Shown here one piece after another: positions 39,444 through 49,065 of a DNA stretch of 64,000 nucleotides (position 1 is its first letter; the number at the start of each line of letters is the position of its first letter). Location: NCBI RefSeq assembly GCF_019039215.1, contig NZ_JAHNZZ010000003.1, forward strand, positions 225,765 to 289,764, in the 5' to 3' direction. This DNA is from Bacillus sp. FJAT-29790. Its GTDB lineage: Bacteria > Bacillota > Bacilli > Bacillales > Cytobacillaceae. The translations under genes were made by a program, and so were the position numbers. Under the pieces are notes generated by a model, which was not told the DNA's origin, ran no database searches, and saw only the letters and a list, made by a program, of their open reading frames with translations.

Positions 39444-41015
39444 ATGGTTCGCCACATAAGAAGCCTATTTAAAAAAAACAATCCAACCAAAGAAAATACC
39501 AATGCTAGGCAACAGGCTTCAGATGCCCAAGTTTCCCTTTCCATCCAACTAGATCAAAATATCGAATATTTTCGCTCACTCTATTTAAATAGCTTCGATG
39601 TTATGTTTCGGTCTTTTTTAATCGGAGAAAAATTTCAAGGTTATCTCATTTATATTGATGGGCTCACAGATGTTCAAAAAATGGATGAACAAGTCCTTAC
39701 ACCGCTTATGAAGAATAAAATTGAAACGGCAAGTGAATTAACAAATTTTCTTGTTAACAAAACGCCTGTTTCAAGCGTTCAAAAAATGACAAGCTTTTCC
39801 GAATGCGTTGATTCAATTTCGAATGGGAATCCCATTCTGCTATGTCATGGAATCAATCTTGGCTTCTCTTTCGGTTTAGCCAAATGGGAAAAACGAAGTA
39901 TTGAAGAGCCTGCTGCGGAATCAGGCATTCGCGGCCCTAGGGAAGGATTTACGGAAACAATAGGTGTTAATACATCTTTAATACGACGGATTATAAAAAG
40001 CCCTGCTCTCAAAATGAAGACTTTGCATGTCGGGGAATATACGAAAACAAAAATTTTTCTTTCCTATATTGAAGGTATTGCAGATCAAACATTAATTGAA
40101 GAAGTTGAAAATCGCATAAAACGGATTAAAATCGACGGCATATTAGAAAGTAACTACATCGAGGAATTTATTGAAGATAACACCTACTCGCCTTTTCCAC
40201 AAATTTTGAGTACAGAGCGTCCAGATGTTGTCAGTGCTAATTTATTAGAGGGGCGAGTTGCCATCCTGATTGATGGCACCCCATTTGTTTTAATTGCACC
40301 AACAAGCTTATTTTCATTATTTCAATCACAAGAAGATTACTATGGCCGTTATCTGATTAGTTCAGTAATCCGTATGCTGCGTTTTTTGTTCTTAACAATA
40401 TCACTATTACTTCCATCCCTATATGTTGCCATTCTTACATACCACCAAGAAATGGTGCCAACTGCTTTATTGCTCAGTATTGCATCTGCTCGGGAATCGG
40501 TCCCTTTCCCGGCGCTGGTCGAAGCAATTATGATGGAACTAACATTCGAAGCTCTTCGCGAGGCTGGTGTTCGATTGCCTAAGCAAATTGGTTCGGCTGT
40601 CAGTATTGTAGGGGCTTTAGTCATCGGACAAGCAGCCGTTCAAGCTGGACTTGTATCAGCACCAATGGTCATTGTTGTCGCCGTTACCGGAATCGCATCG
40701 TTCATGATCCCTCGATATGCAATAGGGATAGGCATCCGAATGCTGCGTTTTCCAATTATCTTATTGGCAGGGTCTTTAGGGCTTATTGGCGTCATGATGG
40801 GAATTATAGCGATCATCATTCATTTAGCAACACTCCGTTCATTCGGTGTACCTTATTTAAGCCCAATCGCTCCATTAAAAATAAAAGAATTAAAAGATTC
40901 ATTCATTAGAGCTCCTTTGTGGAAAATGAACACCCGCCCACATTTTACAGGGAATTTTAATCAATATCGCCAGTCCCCTGATTTGAAGCCCGGCCCTGAA
41001 AAAGGAGGGGAATGA
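39444..41015 (+). CDS. Germinant receptor A subunit (GerA family), operon 2
   Basis: 523 residues from the ATG at 39444 with AGGGGGA upstream (a frame to 39423 has no ribosome site). Basic, variable N-terminal extension of about 30 residues, then the GerA core (MFRSFLIGEKFQGYLIYIDG; YIEEFIEDNTYSPFPQILST, ERPDVVSANLLEGRVAILIDG) and about five membrane helices from residue 300. Located in the spore inner membrane. Followed by C, D and B genes in one operon. Confidence 0.93.
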   Translation: MVRHIRSLFKKNNPTKENTNARQQASDAQVSLSIQLDQNIEYFRSLYLNSFDVMFRSFLIGEKFQGYLIYIDGLTDVQKMDEQVLTPLMKNKIETASELTNFLVNKTPVSSVQKMTSFSECVDSISNGNPILLCHGINLGFSFGLAKWEKRSIEEPAAESGIRGPREGFTETIGVNTSLIRRIIKSPALKMKTLHVGEYTKTKIFLSYIEGIADQTLIEEVENRIKRIKIDGILESNYIEEFIEDNTYSPFPQILSTERPDVVSANLLEGRVAILIDGTPFVLIAPTSLFSLFQSQEDYYGRYLISSVIRMLRFLFLTISLLLPSLYVAILTYHQEMVPTALLLSIASARESVPFPALVEAIMMELTFEALREAGVRLPKQIGSAVSIVGALVIGQAAVQAGLVSAPMVIVVAVTGIASFMIPRYAIGIGIRMLRFPIILLAGSLGLIGVMMGIIAIIIHLATLRSFGVPYLSPIAPLKIKELKDSFIRAPLWKMNTRPHFTGNFNQYRQSPDLKPGPEKGGE

Positions 41016-41078
41016 TAAAGGACATATTCTCTTATCTAACTATTGCTCTAATTCGAATGACAAAGGAGAAAATACATA

Positions 41079-42254
41079 ATGAAACCAACTTTCCTCTCTC
41101 TCTCTTTTTGTATTTTCATTCCATTGTTAAGCGGCTGCTGGGATCGTGTGGAAGTTAACGATTTAGCTATTGTAACGGCTACAGCAATTGACCATACAGA
41201 AGATGACCAGATCAAAGTTTCTGTTCAAGTGTTTATTCCCCGTGCCCTCGGCAGCGGGGGAGGAACGGGGGGAGGAGGCGAAGAATCAACATTGGTTAGA
41301 AGCGGCATCGGTTCGAATTTGGCTGATGCTGTCTCTAAACTCCAAATGCATCTGCCGCGGAAACTTTTTTGGGGACAATGTAAGGTATTTATTTTCGGAA
41401 AAGACTTGGCTAAAAAAGGGATCCAAGAACAGCTCGATTATTTAACTCGCTTTCCGCAGCCAAGAGATCGAGCTTATATGTATGTTAGTAAAGATGCAGA
41501 AAAAGTGCTTGAATTACTTCCTCCTTTAGAACGTTATTCAGGTGAAGTGCTTAAAGAACTATCAGATTTCCAAATTGGAATGCGAATAACGATGAAGGAT
41601 TTAACATTAATGCTAACAAATGAAGCGCAAAATGCCGCACTTCCAGATGTGAAAATTTTGCCGCCTGAAGAAGGGAAAAAAGAAACTGAAACCATTCCTT
41701 TTATTTCAGGAACTGCGGTATTTAAGAAGGATAAAATGATAGGCCGAATGAATGCAAATCATACACGAGGGATATTATGGCTTAGGAATGAAATGAAGGA
41801 ATATACCATTTCCTTTAGGCCTGCGGGTGAAAGCGGCGAAATCTCGCTTAGTCCAGTCACATCAGATGTTAAGCTAATCCCGAGCGTAATGGATGGTCAG
41901 TGGAAAATGACTGTTAAAGTACGTACAGAGGGGAATGTCGTCCAAAATGAAACAAAGCTCGCTCTTTTGAACCCTGTTATCATTCAAAGACTTGAAAAGG
42001 ATTTCCAGAAAAAAATCAAAAATCGGATCGAATTAGCGGTAAAACAACTTCAAGAAGAGTTCAATGCAGATATTATCGGTTTTGCAGAAAAATTCCATCG
42101 ACATTACCCGAAAGAATGGAAAAAGGTGAAAAACAGATGGGATGAGGTGTTCCCTCAAGTAGAAGTAAAGGTGAATGTTGAAGCCTATATCCATAGACCA
42201 GGATTTACCGGTGCACCTACTAGCATACCTGAAGATGAGGTGAAAAAGGAATGA
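41079..42254 (+). CDS. Germinant receptor C subunit lipoprotein (Ger(x)C), operon 2
   Basis: 391 residues. Lipoprotein signal ending in LLSGCWDRVEVND, the classic GerAC lipobox followed by WDR-E-DLAIVTATAID. A glycine-rich loop (GSGGGTGGGGEES) near 60-72 is unusual for the family and is in a part that contacts neighbouring subunits. GerAC three-domain length is normal. Overlaps the next start by four bases (ATGA). Confidence 0.92.
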   Translation: MKPTFLSLSFCIFIPLLSGCWDRVEVNDLAIVTATAIDHTEDDQIKVSVQVFIPRALGSGGGTGGGGEESTLVRSGIGSNLADAVSKLQMHLPRKLFWGQCKVFIFGKDLAKKGIQEQLDYLTRFPQPRDRAYMYVSKDAEKVLELLPPLERYSGEVLKELSDFQIGMRITMKDLTLMLTNEAQNAALPDVKILPPEEGKKETETIPFISGTAVFKKDKMIGRMNANHTRGILWLRNEMKEYTISFRPAGESGEISLSPVTSDVKLIPSVMDGQWKMTVKVRTEGNVVQNETKLALLNPVIIQRLEKDFQKKIKNRIELAVKQLQEEFNADIIGFAEKFHRHYPKEWKKVKNRWDEVFPQVEVKVNVEAYIHRPGFTGAPTSIPEDEVKKE

Positions 42255-42472
42255 AATGGGGCATTTTTTTAGGAGTTCTCCTTTTTATTGGTTTAATCGG
42301 AGTCTATGAACGGCCGAAAATGAAAAAGTACCCTAGAAAAGATAAAATCGCATTTTTTACATTATTGACCATGGCTGGTATTCTTTCTTTATTTGATCTT
42401 CCTAACATGCCTGGACCAGTAACATTCCTCGAAAGTATTTTTAAACCGATTAGAAGATTTATGGAGGGATAA
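42251..42472 (+). CDS. Small membrane D subunit of the germinant receptor
   Basis: 73 residues with two membrane helices (GIFLGVLLFIGLIGVY and IAFFTLLTMAGILSLF) flanking a basic loop (ERPKMKKYPRKDK). Small two-helix 'D' proteins are known in several Bacillus germinant receptor operons, where they tune germination sensitivity rather than being essential. Overlapping the C gene and lying before B strongly supports this. Confidence 0.8.
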   Translation: MKWGIFLGVLLFIGLIGVYERPKMKKYPRKDKIAFFTLLTMAGILSLFDLPNMPGPVTFLESIFKPIRRFMEG

Positions 42473-42518
42473 CTTATTATCTTCGTATTTTAATTTTAAA
42501 TAAAAGGATGGTTTGTTT

Positions 42519-43625
42519 ATGGAGAAAGGAAAAATTGTTGCTTTGCAAATGTGCATGATGATGTATCCCGCCATTATCGCGACAGCCATTCTTGCAGTTC
42601 CAGGAATTACAGCAAGATTCGCAAAACAAGATTTATGGCTTTCACCAATTTGGGCTTCTCTCATAGGTATATTAACACTGTTTATTGTGATTCGGCTATA
42701 CAAGCTATTCCCGCAGCAATCGTTTTTTCAAATATGTGAACAAACCATTGGAAAGTTTACTGGAAAACTGCTAGGGCTTATCTATTTTTACTTTCTTATT
42801 TTAAATACTGGGTCCATGACTAGAACGTACGGGGAATTTATCGCGGGGGCTTTTTTTGCCAAAACACCCAAAAGTGTCATTATGGTCTCCATTCTCATTC
42901 TCTCTGCCTTTGCGGTTCTCGGGGGTATAGAAGTAGTAGGTAGACTTGCTCAAATATTCTTTCCAATTTTTTCATTTTCAATTTTTATTATTTTCATATT
43001 ATTAATTCCAGCATATCAACCAGGGAATATCATGCCGATTTTAGAAAATGGATTACTCCCTTCTTTAAAAGGAGCGATGGTTCCGCAAGCATGGTTTGGG
43101 GAAACTTTCATCATTATCTTTCTCCTTCCCTTCTTAACAGATGCAAAAAAAGGGCTGAAATGGGGAATGATCACCGTTTTTATTGTGTTGTTAACGATGG
43201 TAACAACTAATATCGCCGTCCTTTTCATCTTGGGACACAATACTGCCGAAAATGTTTATCCGATGTTGGTCGCTACTCGGTTTGTTAACTTAGGTGAATT
43301 TATTGAAAATTTGGATCCTGTAATCATTGCTGTGTGGGTATTGGGGGAGTTTGTAAAAATCACCGTATTTTATTATGTGACAGCCTTAGCAACAGCACAA
43401 TGGCTGAATTTATCCGGCTATAAACCACTTGTATGGCCACTTGGCATTCTAATCATGGAAATGAGCTTTTGGTCATTGCCAAATTTAATGAGTAAAAATA
43501 ATTTTGATATGTTTATATTTCCATTTTTTTCATTTGTTTCACAAACATTAGTCCCGGCTTTTTTATTAGTAATTGCAAGTATGAAGAAAAAAGTGAAAGG
43601 AAATGCAGTTAAAGGAAATCGCTAA
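42519..43625 (+). CDS. Germinant receptor B subunit (GerB family), operon 2
   Basis: 368 residues from the ATG at 42519 (AAAGGATG about eight bases upstream; the TTG at 42513 is a weaker option). About ten membrane helices, with the MYPAIIATAILAVPGITARFAKQD-type first helices of spore germination permeases. Likely the ligand-recognition subunit. Last gene of the operon; order A-C-D-B differs from the A-B-C order of operon 1, so the two receptors are not a recent duplication. Confidence 0.92.
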   Translation: MEKGKIVALQMCMMMYPAIIATAILAVPGITARFAKQDLWLSPIWASLIGILTLFIVIRLYKLFPQQSFFQICEQTIGKFTGKLLGLIYFYFLILNTGSMTRTYGEFIAGAFFAKTPKSVIMVSILILSAFAVLGGIEVVGRLAQIFFPIFSFSIFIIFILLIPAYQPGNIMPILENGLLPSLKGAMVPQAWFGETFIIIFLLPFLTDAKKGLKWGMITVFIVLLTMVTTNIAVLFILGHNTAENVYPMLVATRFVNLGEFIENLDPVIIAVWVLGEFVKITVFYYVTALATAQWLNLSGYKPLVWPLGILIMEMSFWSLPNLMSKNNFDMFIFPFFSFVSQTLVPAFLLVIASMKKKVKGNAVKGNR

Positions 43626-43696
43626 ATTCATTTCAACCATGGTTCAATCATTTTTGTCTATTCGATATTCCAGACGTACTAAATAGTGTATTTTCA

Positions 43697-44065
43697 TCAT
43701 TTGCTGCTTCGCCCGATACATGATTCTAGGATCTCCCCGCTACTAGAATCGATATTTATTACAACATCATGACTGAATTTGTTTATTTCTATTTCATAAT
43801 ATCCTTTTTCAGGTTGTAAATTTACATTGATTACTTTTCCTTTTGCATATTTTGTGGCAATCGCCATTGCTTCTACTTTAGATATATTTACATTCACATC
43901 CACTTTATTCGCTGGGATTACACTCACATTATTCACTGAAATCACGCTGTCTCTATTCTCAAATGCTTGATCATTTATTGTTTTATCTGAAACGGCACCC
44001 ACGCCAATTGCTTTTCCCATAAAAACCAAACCAATTATACCTGCTAAGAATATTTTACGTATCAT
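43697..44065 (-). CDS. Secreted PepSY-domain protein
   Basis: 122 residues with a signal peptide (IFLAGIIGLVFMGKAIGVGA) and one PepSY domain (SKVEAMAIATKYAKGKVINV ... YYEIEINKFSHDVVINIDSSSGEIL, about 62-115). PepSY domains bind or inhibit peptidases at the cell surface. AGGAGGACGG precedes the ATG. Together with the next PepSY gene and a two-component system it recalls the ykoGHJ group of B. subtilis. Confidence 0.8.
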   Translation of the reverse strand: MIRKIFLAGIIGLVFMGKAIGVGAVSDKTINDQAFENRDSVISVNNVSVIPANKVDVNVNISKVEAMAIATKYAKGKVINVNLQPEKGYYEIEINKFSHDVVINIDSSSGEILESCIGRSSK

Positions 44066-44312
44066 CTGTACCGTCCTCCTCTGTTTTGCTGTTACTTATA
44101 TAATAGCTAGCGAAAATGAGGACAGTCGGATAACAAACTGAGAATTCCATGAGAATCATCTGAGTGGATAATAATGCTGGTTTTCTTCACTAAAAACACC
44201 TATAAACGTGTGCATGTAAATGACGACCGCCCCACTTTCACTGCGCTGGTTATGGTGCGTCTAAGGCTTGTTCAAGTAAGCAGACCGTCAATCTATTATT
44301 TTCATACAAAAT

Positions 44313-44353
44313 AAAGCTCCCAACTTCAAGGCCCTATTGAAGTCGGAAGCTTC
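44313..44353 (-). terminator. Terminator of the larger PepSY gene
   Basis: Minus-strand stem AAGCTTCCGACTTCAA / TTGAAGTTGGGAGCTT followed by TATTTTG. The remainder of 44066-44312 shows no gene. Confidence 0.75.
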
Positions 44354-44378
44354 TCGCAAATTTGGATAGCATTCATTT

Positions 44379-45086
44379 TTAATCTTCCCAAGTAATCGAC
44401 ATGACCTCTCCTGAAATTGAGTTTATTTGGACAGTTGCATCATTATCATCTTTGCGATCAATTTCAACAAGATAATAGGTTAAACCGTTTGATTGTTCAA
44501 TACTAACGTCATCTACTTCACCGCTGACATTTTTTAAAGCAATTTTTATTGCGTCTTCTTTCGTCAAACTCTTTACAGACTCTTTAGGCTCCGTAATTTC
44601 TTTTATAGTTGAATTAACAGTTTCCCCGTTTAAAGCATTGATTTTATAGGTTATCTGTCTTGTCTGATCTTGGACAAGAGCGTAATAATAGGTCCCGTCA
44701 GCTTCTGTTTTCTTTTCCAGCTTCTTTATTTCACCTTGTTGCTGCTGATGAATAAGTGCATTAATTTCAGCTTCGGTTAATTCCTTCCTGCTATTTGCCT
44801 GATTCTCATGACCCGTTCTTGTTAAACTGCTAATATCACCAGTATCTCGATTAATTTCAACCACATATGTTCCAGTTTCTAATTCAATCGTAATCTGATA
44901 TTGATTTTCCTGTTCGTTTATTTGAACGACATTGCCGTTGTATCTATCTTGAACGAGCTTACTTGCTTCATCAGCTGTCAGGGGTTTAGCAGATGTAACT
45001 ATTCTAGTCATTTGCCAGCCTGCTACAACAATGAAACTTAAAGCAGCTATTGCAAAAATTAATTTCCGCAGATTTCTTTGTCTCAT
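44379..45086 (-). CDS. Membrane-anchored protein with repeated PepSY-type domains
   Basis: 235 residues from the ATG at 45086 with GGGGTGA five bases upstream (the GTG at 45095 is less likely). One N-terminal membrane segment (LIFAIAALSFIVVAGWQ), then PepSY units (PLTADEASKLVQDRYNGNVV…; LTEAEINALIHQQQQGEIKK…; LTKEDAIKIALKNVSGEVDD…YLVEIDRKDDNDATVQINSISGEVM). Extracellular. Probable output or partner of the adjacent histidine kinase; copy E4 of the mobile repeat lies between them. Confidence 0.8.
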   Translation of the reverse strand: MRQRNLRKLIFAIAALSFIVVAGWQMTRIVTSAKPLTADEASKLVQDRYNGNVVQINEQENQYQITIELETGTYVVEINRDTGDISSLTRTGHENQANSRKELTEAEINALIHQQQQGEIKKLEKKTEADGTYYYALVQDQTRQITYKINALNGETVNSTIKEITEPKESVKSLTKEDAIKIALKNVSGEVDDVSIEQSNGLTYYLVEIDRKDDNDATVQINSISGEVMSITWED

Positions 45087-45131
45087 TATATTCACCCCAT
45101 AATAATTTGAGTAAGGCTAACCTAAGAATAA

Positions 45132-45359
45132 GGCTCTTTTCGCATATATTGTCGTTTTTAGCCTTCTAAGTTTACCCGTTGAATTCCGCTGCGGGCACTT
45201 GCTTTCCGCGGGGAGGGACGGGAGCTTCCTCGGCGTTACCGCCTGTGGGGTCTCCCGCTTCCCTCTATTCCCGCAGGAGTCAAGTGCCCTCCGCTCCAAT
45301 CAACTCAGATGTTAATATAAAATCATACTAAAAAAGCAACAAAGTTTACGAAAACAGCC
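45132..45359. mobile_element. MITE-like repeat, copy E4 (full length)
   Basis: 228 bp with ends GGCTCTTTTCGCATATATTG and AAAGTTTACGAAAACAGCC as terminal inverted repeats and the same palindromic GC-rich core as E3. Flanked by AAGAATAA on the left and AAAAATAA on the right, a 7-of-8 target duplication. Inserted between the PepSY gene and the histidine kinase gene. Confidence 0.87.
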
Positions 45360-45438
45360 AAAAATAACAATCATTCTAAATGTATAATTTATGATAATAA
45401 TTAGCCTTATTAAAACAATACACGATCATTATGAGATT

Positions 45439-46797
45439 TTAATGAGAATCCACTAACTCAAGCCATATTTGAGCTGTCGTGCCTTGACCTTCAACACTTT
45501 CTAGACGAATTTCAGCACCCATCGCTTCTGCAATATCTTTGGCAAGCGGCAAGCCGAGACCAAATCCCCCTGACTTTCTTGTTCTCGCCTTATCTACTCG
45601 GAAAAGGCGGTCAAACACTTTATCAATTTCGGAAGATGGGATACCTATCCCCCTGTCGATAACCTCAATGACAGCTTTATTGTGATTAGTCTTGATTCTG
45701 ACTGTTATCGCTGCCTCACTGTATTTATGGGCATTTTCGATTAATATAAAAAGCAATTGTTTTAGTTTTTGTAGATCAGCTTTAACGGTGACTTGTTGAT
45801 CCACCAAGAGCTCAATTTCCCGTTTAAATCCTTCTCGAAATGAACGTATCGTTTCTTCAACTAATCCAGTTAAAGTTATATTTTTTAAATCAATCTTCCA
45901 TTTTTCATCATGCTTAGCAAGTAGTAACAATTGTTGGGTCATATCTTTCATTCTGATTGCCTCAGAATGAATGGCTTCCACTGATTCCTCAAACAGCTCT
46001 GGTTCTTCTCTTCCTCTGCGCTTTAAAAGGCTCGCATAAGCTTCGATTACCGTTAGCGGTGTTTTTAACTCATGCGAAGCATTTGACACAAACTGTTCCT
46101 GCTTCTCATAATTTGCCTCGAGAAGATCCATCATATCGTTGAATGTTTCTCCCATTTGATAAAGCTCGTCCTTTGATTGTTTTGGTAAAGGAATTCGTTT
46201 GTATTGGCCGCTTCTCCGAATATCACGCATTGTATTTATCATTGAAGAAATGGGCCGGATAATAAAATTACTCAACAGCCGAGCTGATAAAAGAACGGGA
46301 ATTGTTGCTATCAATGAGACAACAATTAATACAACTCGCAGTGTTTTTAATATATTTGCGGTTGGTGCCAGGTTTTCTGTTATTTGGATATCCACAACTT
46401 CACCGCCAGCCCAAATAATCGGAATCGAAACGAATGCATAAGGTACCCCTTTATATTCTATGATTTCGCGCATTTCCCCTTGATTAAATTTTATGGGACG
46501 TTTAAGGAGTCTTTGTTGCTCTGGAGCTGTAACGGATGCGACAGCTTTGCCATCCGCAGTGACGATACGGATCATCCCATTAATCGGTACATAAGCTCTC
46601 AGCAAGTCATGAGATGGAATCGTTGTCCCCGTTTGATTAATTCCTTTACTTGTTTGTGTTGCTTCTGCTTCAGCCCGATCTAATTCACTTTTATAAATCA
46701 TTCTATCAAATGATAAATAGATGGCTCCATTAACGACAAGCAGCAGACATATAAATACGACCGTTGTATATAGATTAATTTTACTTCGAAGATTCAT
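45439..46797 (-). CDS. Sensor histidine kinase (YkoH-like)
   Basis: 452 residues: TM1 about 10-30, extracellular sensor to about 150, TM2 about 153-172, HAMP to about 230, HisKA with the phospho-acceptor histidine H242 in SNASHELKTPLTV, and HATPase (FILIENAHKYSEA, DRGIGIPSSEIDKVF, GGFGLGLPLA). The ATG overlaps the regulator stop by four bases (ATGA). Signal unknown; linkage to PepSY genes suggests an extracytoplasmic cue. Confidence 0.92.
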   Translation of the reverse strand: MNLRSKINLYTTVVFICLLLVVNGAIYLSFDRMIYKSELDRAEAEATQTSKGINQTGTTIPSHDLLRAYVPINGMIRIVTADGKAVASVTAPEQQRLLKRPIKFNQGEMREIIEYKGVPYAFVSIPIIWAGGEVVDIQITENLAPTANILKTLRVVLIVVSLIATIPVLLSARLLSNFIIRPISSMINTMRDIRRSGQYKRIPLPKQSKDELYQMGETFNDMMDLLEANYEKQEQFVSNASHELKTPLTVIEAYASLLKRRGREEPELFEESVEAIHSEAIRMKDMTQQLLLLAKHDEKWKIDLKNITLTGLVEETIRSFREGFKREIELLVDQQVTVKADLQKLKQLLFILIENAHKYSEAAITVRIKTNHNKAVIEVIDRGIGIPSSEIDKVFDRLFRVDKARTRKSGGFGLGLPLAKDIAEAMGAEIRLESVEGQGTTAQIWLELVDSH

Positions 46798-47492
46798 CGC
46801 GAATCCTTTAGTACATAGCCGACGCCGCGGACGGTATGTATTAATGCTTGATCATAGCCTTTATCGATTTTATTGCGTAAATAGCGAATATACACATCAA
46901 CGATATTCGTATCTCCATAATAATCGAAGCCCCAAACCCCATTTAAGAGTTGCTCCCTATTAAGAACTTGGCGGGAATTCTTCATTAAATAAGCAAGCAG
47001 ATCAAATTCACGAGGAGTCAACTCAATTTGATCGTCCCTCCTCATAACCTCCCGTGTCACTTCACTCATTTTTAAATCAGAAACCTGGAGCCATTCTTGA
47101 TCGACTTCAACATTTTCTTGCTTTCGGTTTAATCTTAATGTTGCCCGAATTCTTGCTAAAAGTTCCTCAATTTGAAATGGTTTAGTAATATAATCGTTTG
47201 CTCCCAAGTCCAGCCCTGACACCTTATCCTCAACTGAATCTTTTGCCGTAAGCAAAATTACCGGCGTTGCCTGATCACCGGAACGAATCCGGCGAAGCAC
47301 CTCAATCCCGCTTTTACCCGGGAGCATCACATCAAGGAGAATTAAATCCCACGATTGGTCATGAAATAACCGTAATCCCTCTAGACCATCTAATGCTTTT
47401 CCGACTTGATATCCTTCATATGTGAGCTCCAATTCCAGCACGCGCGCAATCTTCTCTTCATCTTCAACGATTAATATCTTTTGCTTTTCCAT
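46794..47492 (-). CDS. OmpR-family response regulator (YkoG-like)
   Basis: 232 residues from the ATG at 47492 (GAGGG six bases upstream; 47498 is another ATG). Receiver domain with VEDEE and phospho-aspartate in LILLDVMLPG (D54 in this numbering) and conserved lysine in YITKPF; winged-helix DNA-binding domain (LTPREFDLLAYLMKNSRQVL ... YIRYLRNKID ... VRGVGYVLK). First gene of the two-component operon. Confidence 0.93.
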   Translation of the reverse strand: MEKQKILIVEDEEKIARVLELELTYEGYQVGKALDGLEGLRLFHDQSWDLILLDVMLPGKSGIEVLRRIRSGDQATPVILLTAKDSVEDKVSGLDLGANDYITKPFQIEELLARIRATLRLNRKQENVEVDQEWLQVSDLKMSEVTREVMRRDDQIELTPREFDLLAYLMKNSRQVLNREQLLNGVWGFDYYGDTNIVDVYIRYLRNKIDKGYDQALIHTVRGVGYVLKDSR

Positions 47493-47606
47493 CTTCATCC
47501 CTCATTCTAAAAAATTACATATGTAAAAAAACCTTGCACTATTCTTTATATTTATTAACATACGCCTTCTTGCTCAAAAAAATTTATTTACTGATAAATT
47601 TAAAAT

Positions 47607-47644
47607 GTAAACAGGACCAATCCTTTTCGATTGGTCCTGTTTAC
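47607..47644. terminator. Terminator of the argH-like gene
   Basis: Perfect 15-bp stem GTAAACAGGACCAAT / ATTGGTCCTGTTTAC with loop CCTTTTCG, a few bases past the lyase stop. The T-run is poor, so efficiency is uncertain. Confidence 0.65.
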
Positions 47645-47650
47645 ATTATT

Positions 47651-48979
47651 TTATTTCATCATCTGCTTGATAAGTTTTTTATTCCCTTTGTTTAAAATAT
47701 TCTCATAGTCGATGTATTCATAGATGTCATCTGTGATGCTGCTACTGAACTTAGCTAACTCTTCGATTGTTAAATCTTCAATCGCCTTTTTTTGCTCTTC
47801 ACAATAAATGATGAGCTTACCAACGATTTCGTGGGCATCTCTGAATGCTGTTCCTTTACTCACTAAATAATCGGCTACTTCGGTTGCGTTCAAGAAGCCT
47901 GCTTTAATGGCAGCTTTCATGTTTTCTTCCTTCACATGCAGCGTATCGATCATTTTTGACATAATTTCAAGGCAATCCATCACTGTATCGATGGCATCAA
48001 AGAATTGTTCTTTATCTTCCTGCATGTCTTTATTATATGTGAGCGGCAAGCCTTTTAGCGTCGTCAACAATGAGAAGAGAGACCCGTATACTCTGCCTGC
48101 TTTGCCTCTTATAAGTTCAGCTGCATCCGGATTTTTCTTTTGAGGCATAATGCTGCTGCCCGTTGAATAGGCATCATCCATATCGATGAATTTGAATTCC
48201 TGGCTGCTCCAGAGAATGAGTTCTTCACTTAATCGACTCAAGTGCATCATTGCTATTGAAAAACTAGACATGAGTTCAAGCAAGTAATCCCGATCACTTA
48301 CTCCGTCTAAAAAATTGTCTACCGGTTTAGAAAATCCTAAAAGGTCAGTCGTAATTTGACGGTCAATGTTATGGGTCGTACCCGCCAATGCACCGCATCC
48401 GAGCGGGTTTTCATCCAAAATATCAATGGCATTTCCGACCCTTTTTTTGTCACGACTAAACATTTGTGCATATGCACCGAGATGATGGCCGAAAGTTACG
48501 ACTTGTGCCCGTTGCAAATGTGTGTATCCTGGCATGATGACATTATTATTTGCTGCTTTTTCATTTAACGAGTCGATCAATTGTTGAAGAGCAGTCATCA
48601 CTTCTCCAGCTTTATTTTTTGCGTAAAGCCTCATGTCTACCGCCACTTGGTCATTCCTGCTTCTAGCCGTATGAAGTTTCTTCCCTGTTTCACCAATTCT
48701 CTTCGTCAAATTCATTTCCACAAAAGAATGGATATCTTCATATTCGCCTTCCACTTTCAAAACACCTGACTCAATGTCACTCAAAATTGATTCAAGTCCG
48801 CTAATAAGCAGATTCCCTTCAGACTCTGTCAGCAACTCACATTTAACGAGCATCGTAACATGTGCAATGCTTCCTGTAATATCCTCGTAATATAGTCGAT
48901 GATCTACAGGCAAAGATGTATTGAATTTCTCCATAATTTCATCTTCACGCTTTGTAAATCGTCCGCCCCATAGTTTCAC
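47651..48979 (-). CDS. argH: Argininosuccinate lyase-family enzyme
   Basis: 442 residues, fumarase/ArgH superfamily. KLWGGRF start, LHTARSRNDQVAVDMRLY, GYTHLQRAQVVTFGHH, and the superfamily signature GSSIMPQKKNPD with active-site serine are all present. Canonical ArgH splits argininosuccinate into arginine and fumarate. Unusual points: no argG beside it; the loop written TTYPID or similar in typical ArgH reads GTTHNID here; the start is a GTG. It follows an APC permease by 86 bases, which suggests catabolism of an imported argininosuccinate-like compound rather than arginine synthesis. Symbol is by family only. Confidence 0.8.
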   Translation of the reverse strand: MKLWGGRFTKREDEIMEKFNTSLPVDHRLYYEDITGSIAHVTMLVKCELLTESEGNLLISGLESILSDIESGVLKVEGEYEDIHSFVEMNLTKRIGETGKKLHTARSRNDQVAVDMRLYAKNKAGEVMTALQQLIDSLNEKAANNNVIMPGYTHLQRAQVVTFGHHLGAYAQMFSRDKKRVGNAIDILDENPLGCGALAGTTHNIDRQITTDLLGFSKPVDNFLDGVSDRDYLLELMSSFSIAMMHLSRLSEELILWSSQEFKFIDMDDAYSTGSSIMPQKKNPDAAELIRGKAGRVYGSLFSLLTTLKGLPLTYNKDMQEDKEQFFDAIDTVMDCLEIMSKMIDTLHVKEENMKAAIKAGFLNATEVADYLVSKGTAFRDAHEIVGKLIIYCEEQKKAIEDLTIEELAKFSSSITDDIYEYIDYENILNKGNKKLIKQMMK

Positions 48980-49065
48980 TTACACTTCAACCCCTTATCT
49001 ATACTTCCTTGCTTGCATCTTCGATAATACAAAAACAAGTTTTCTAATAATAAAATTTATTACTT

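Noticed and set aside
45117..45299. 60-codon frame inside element E4
   Set aside because: Falls within the non-coding palindromic core.
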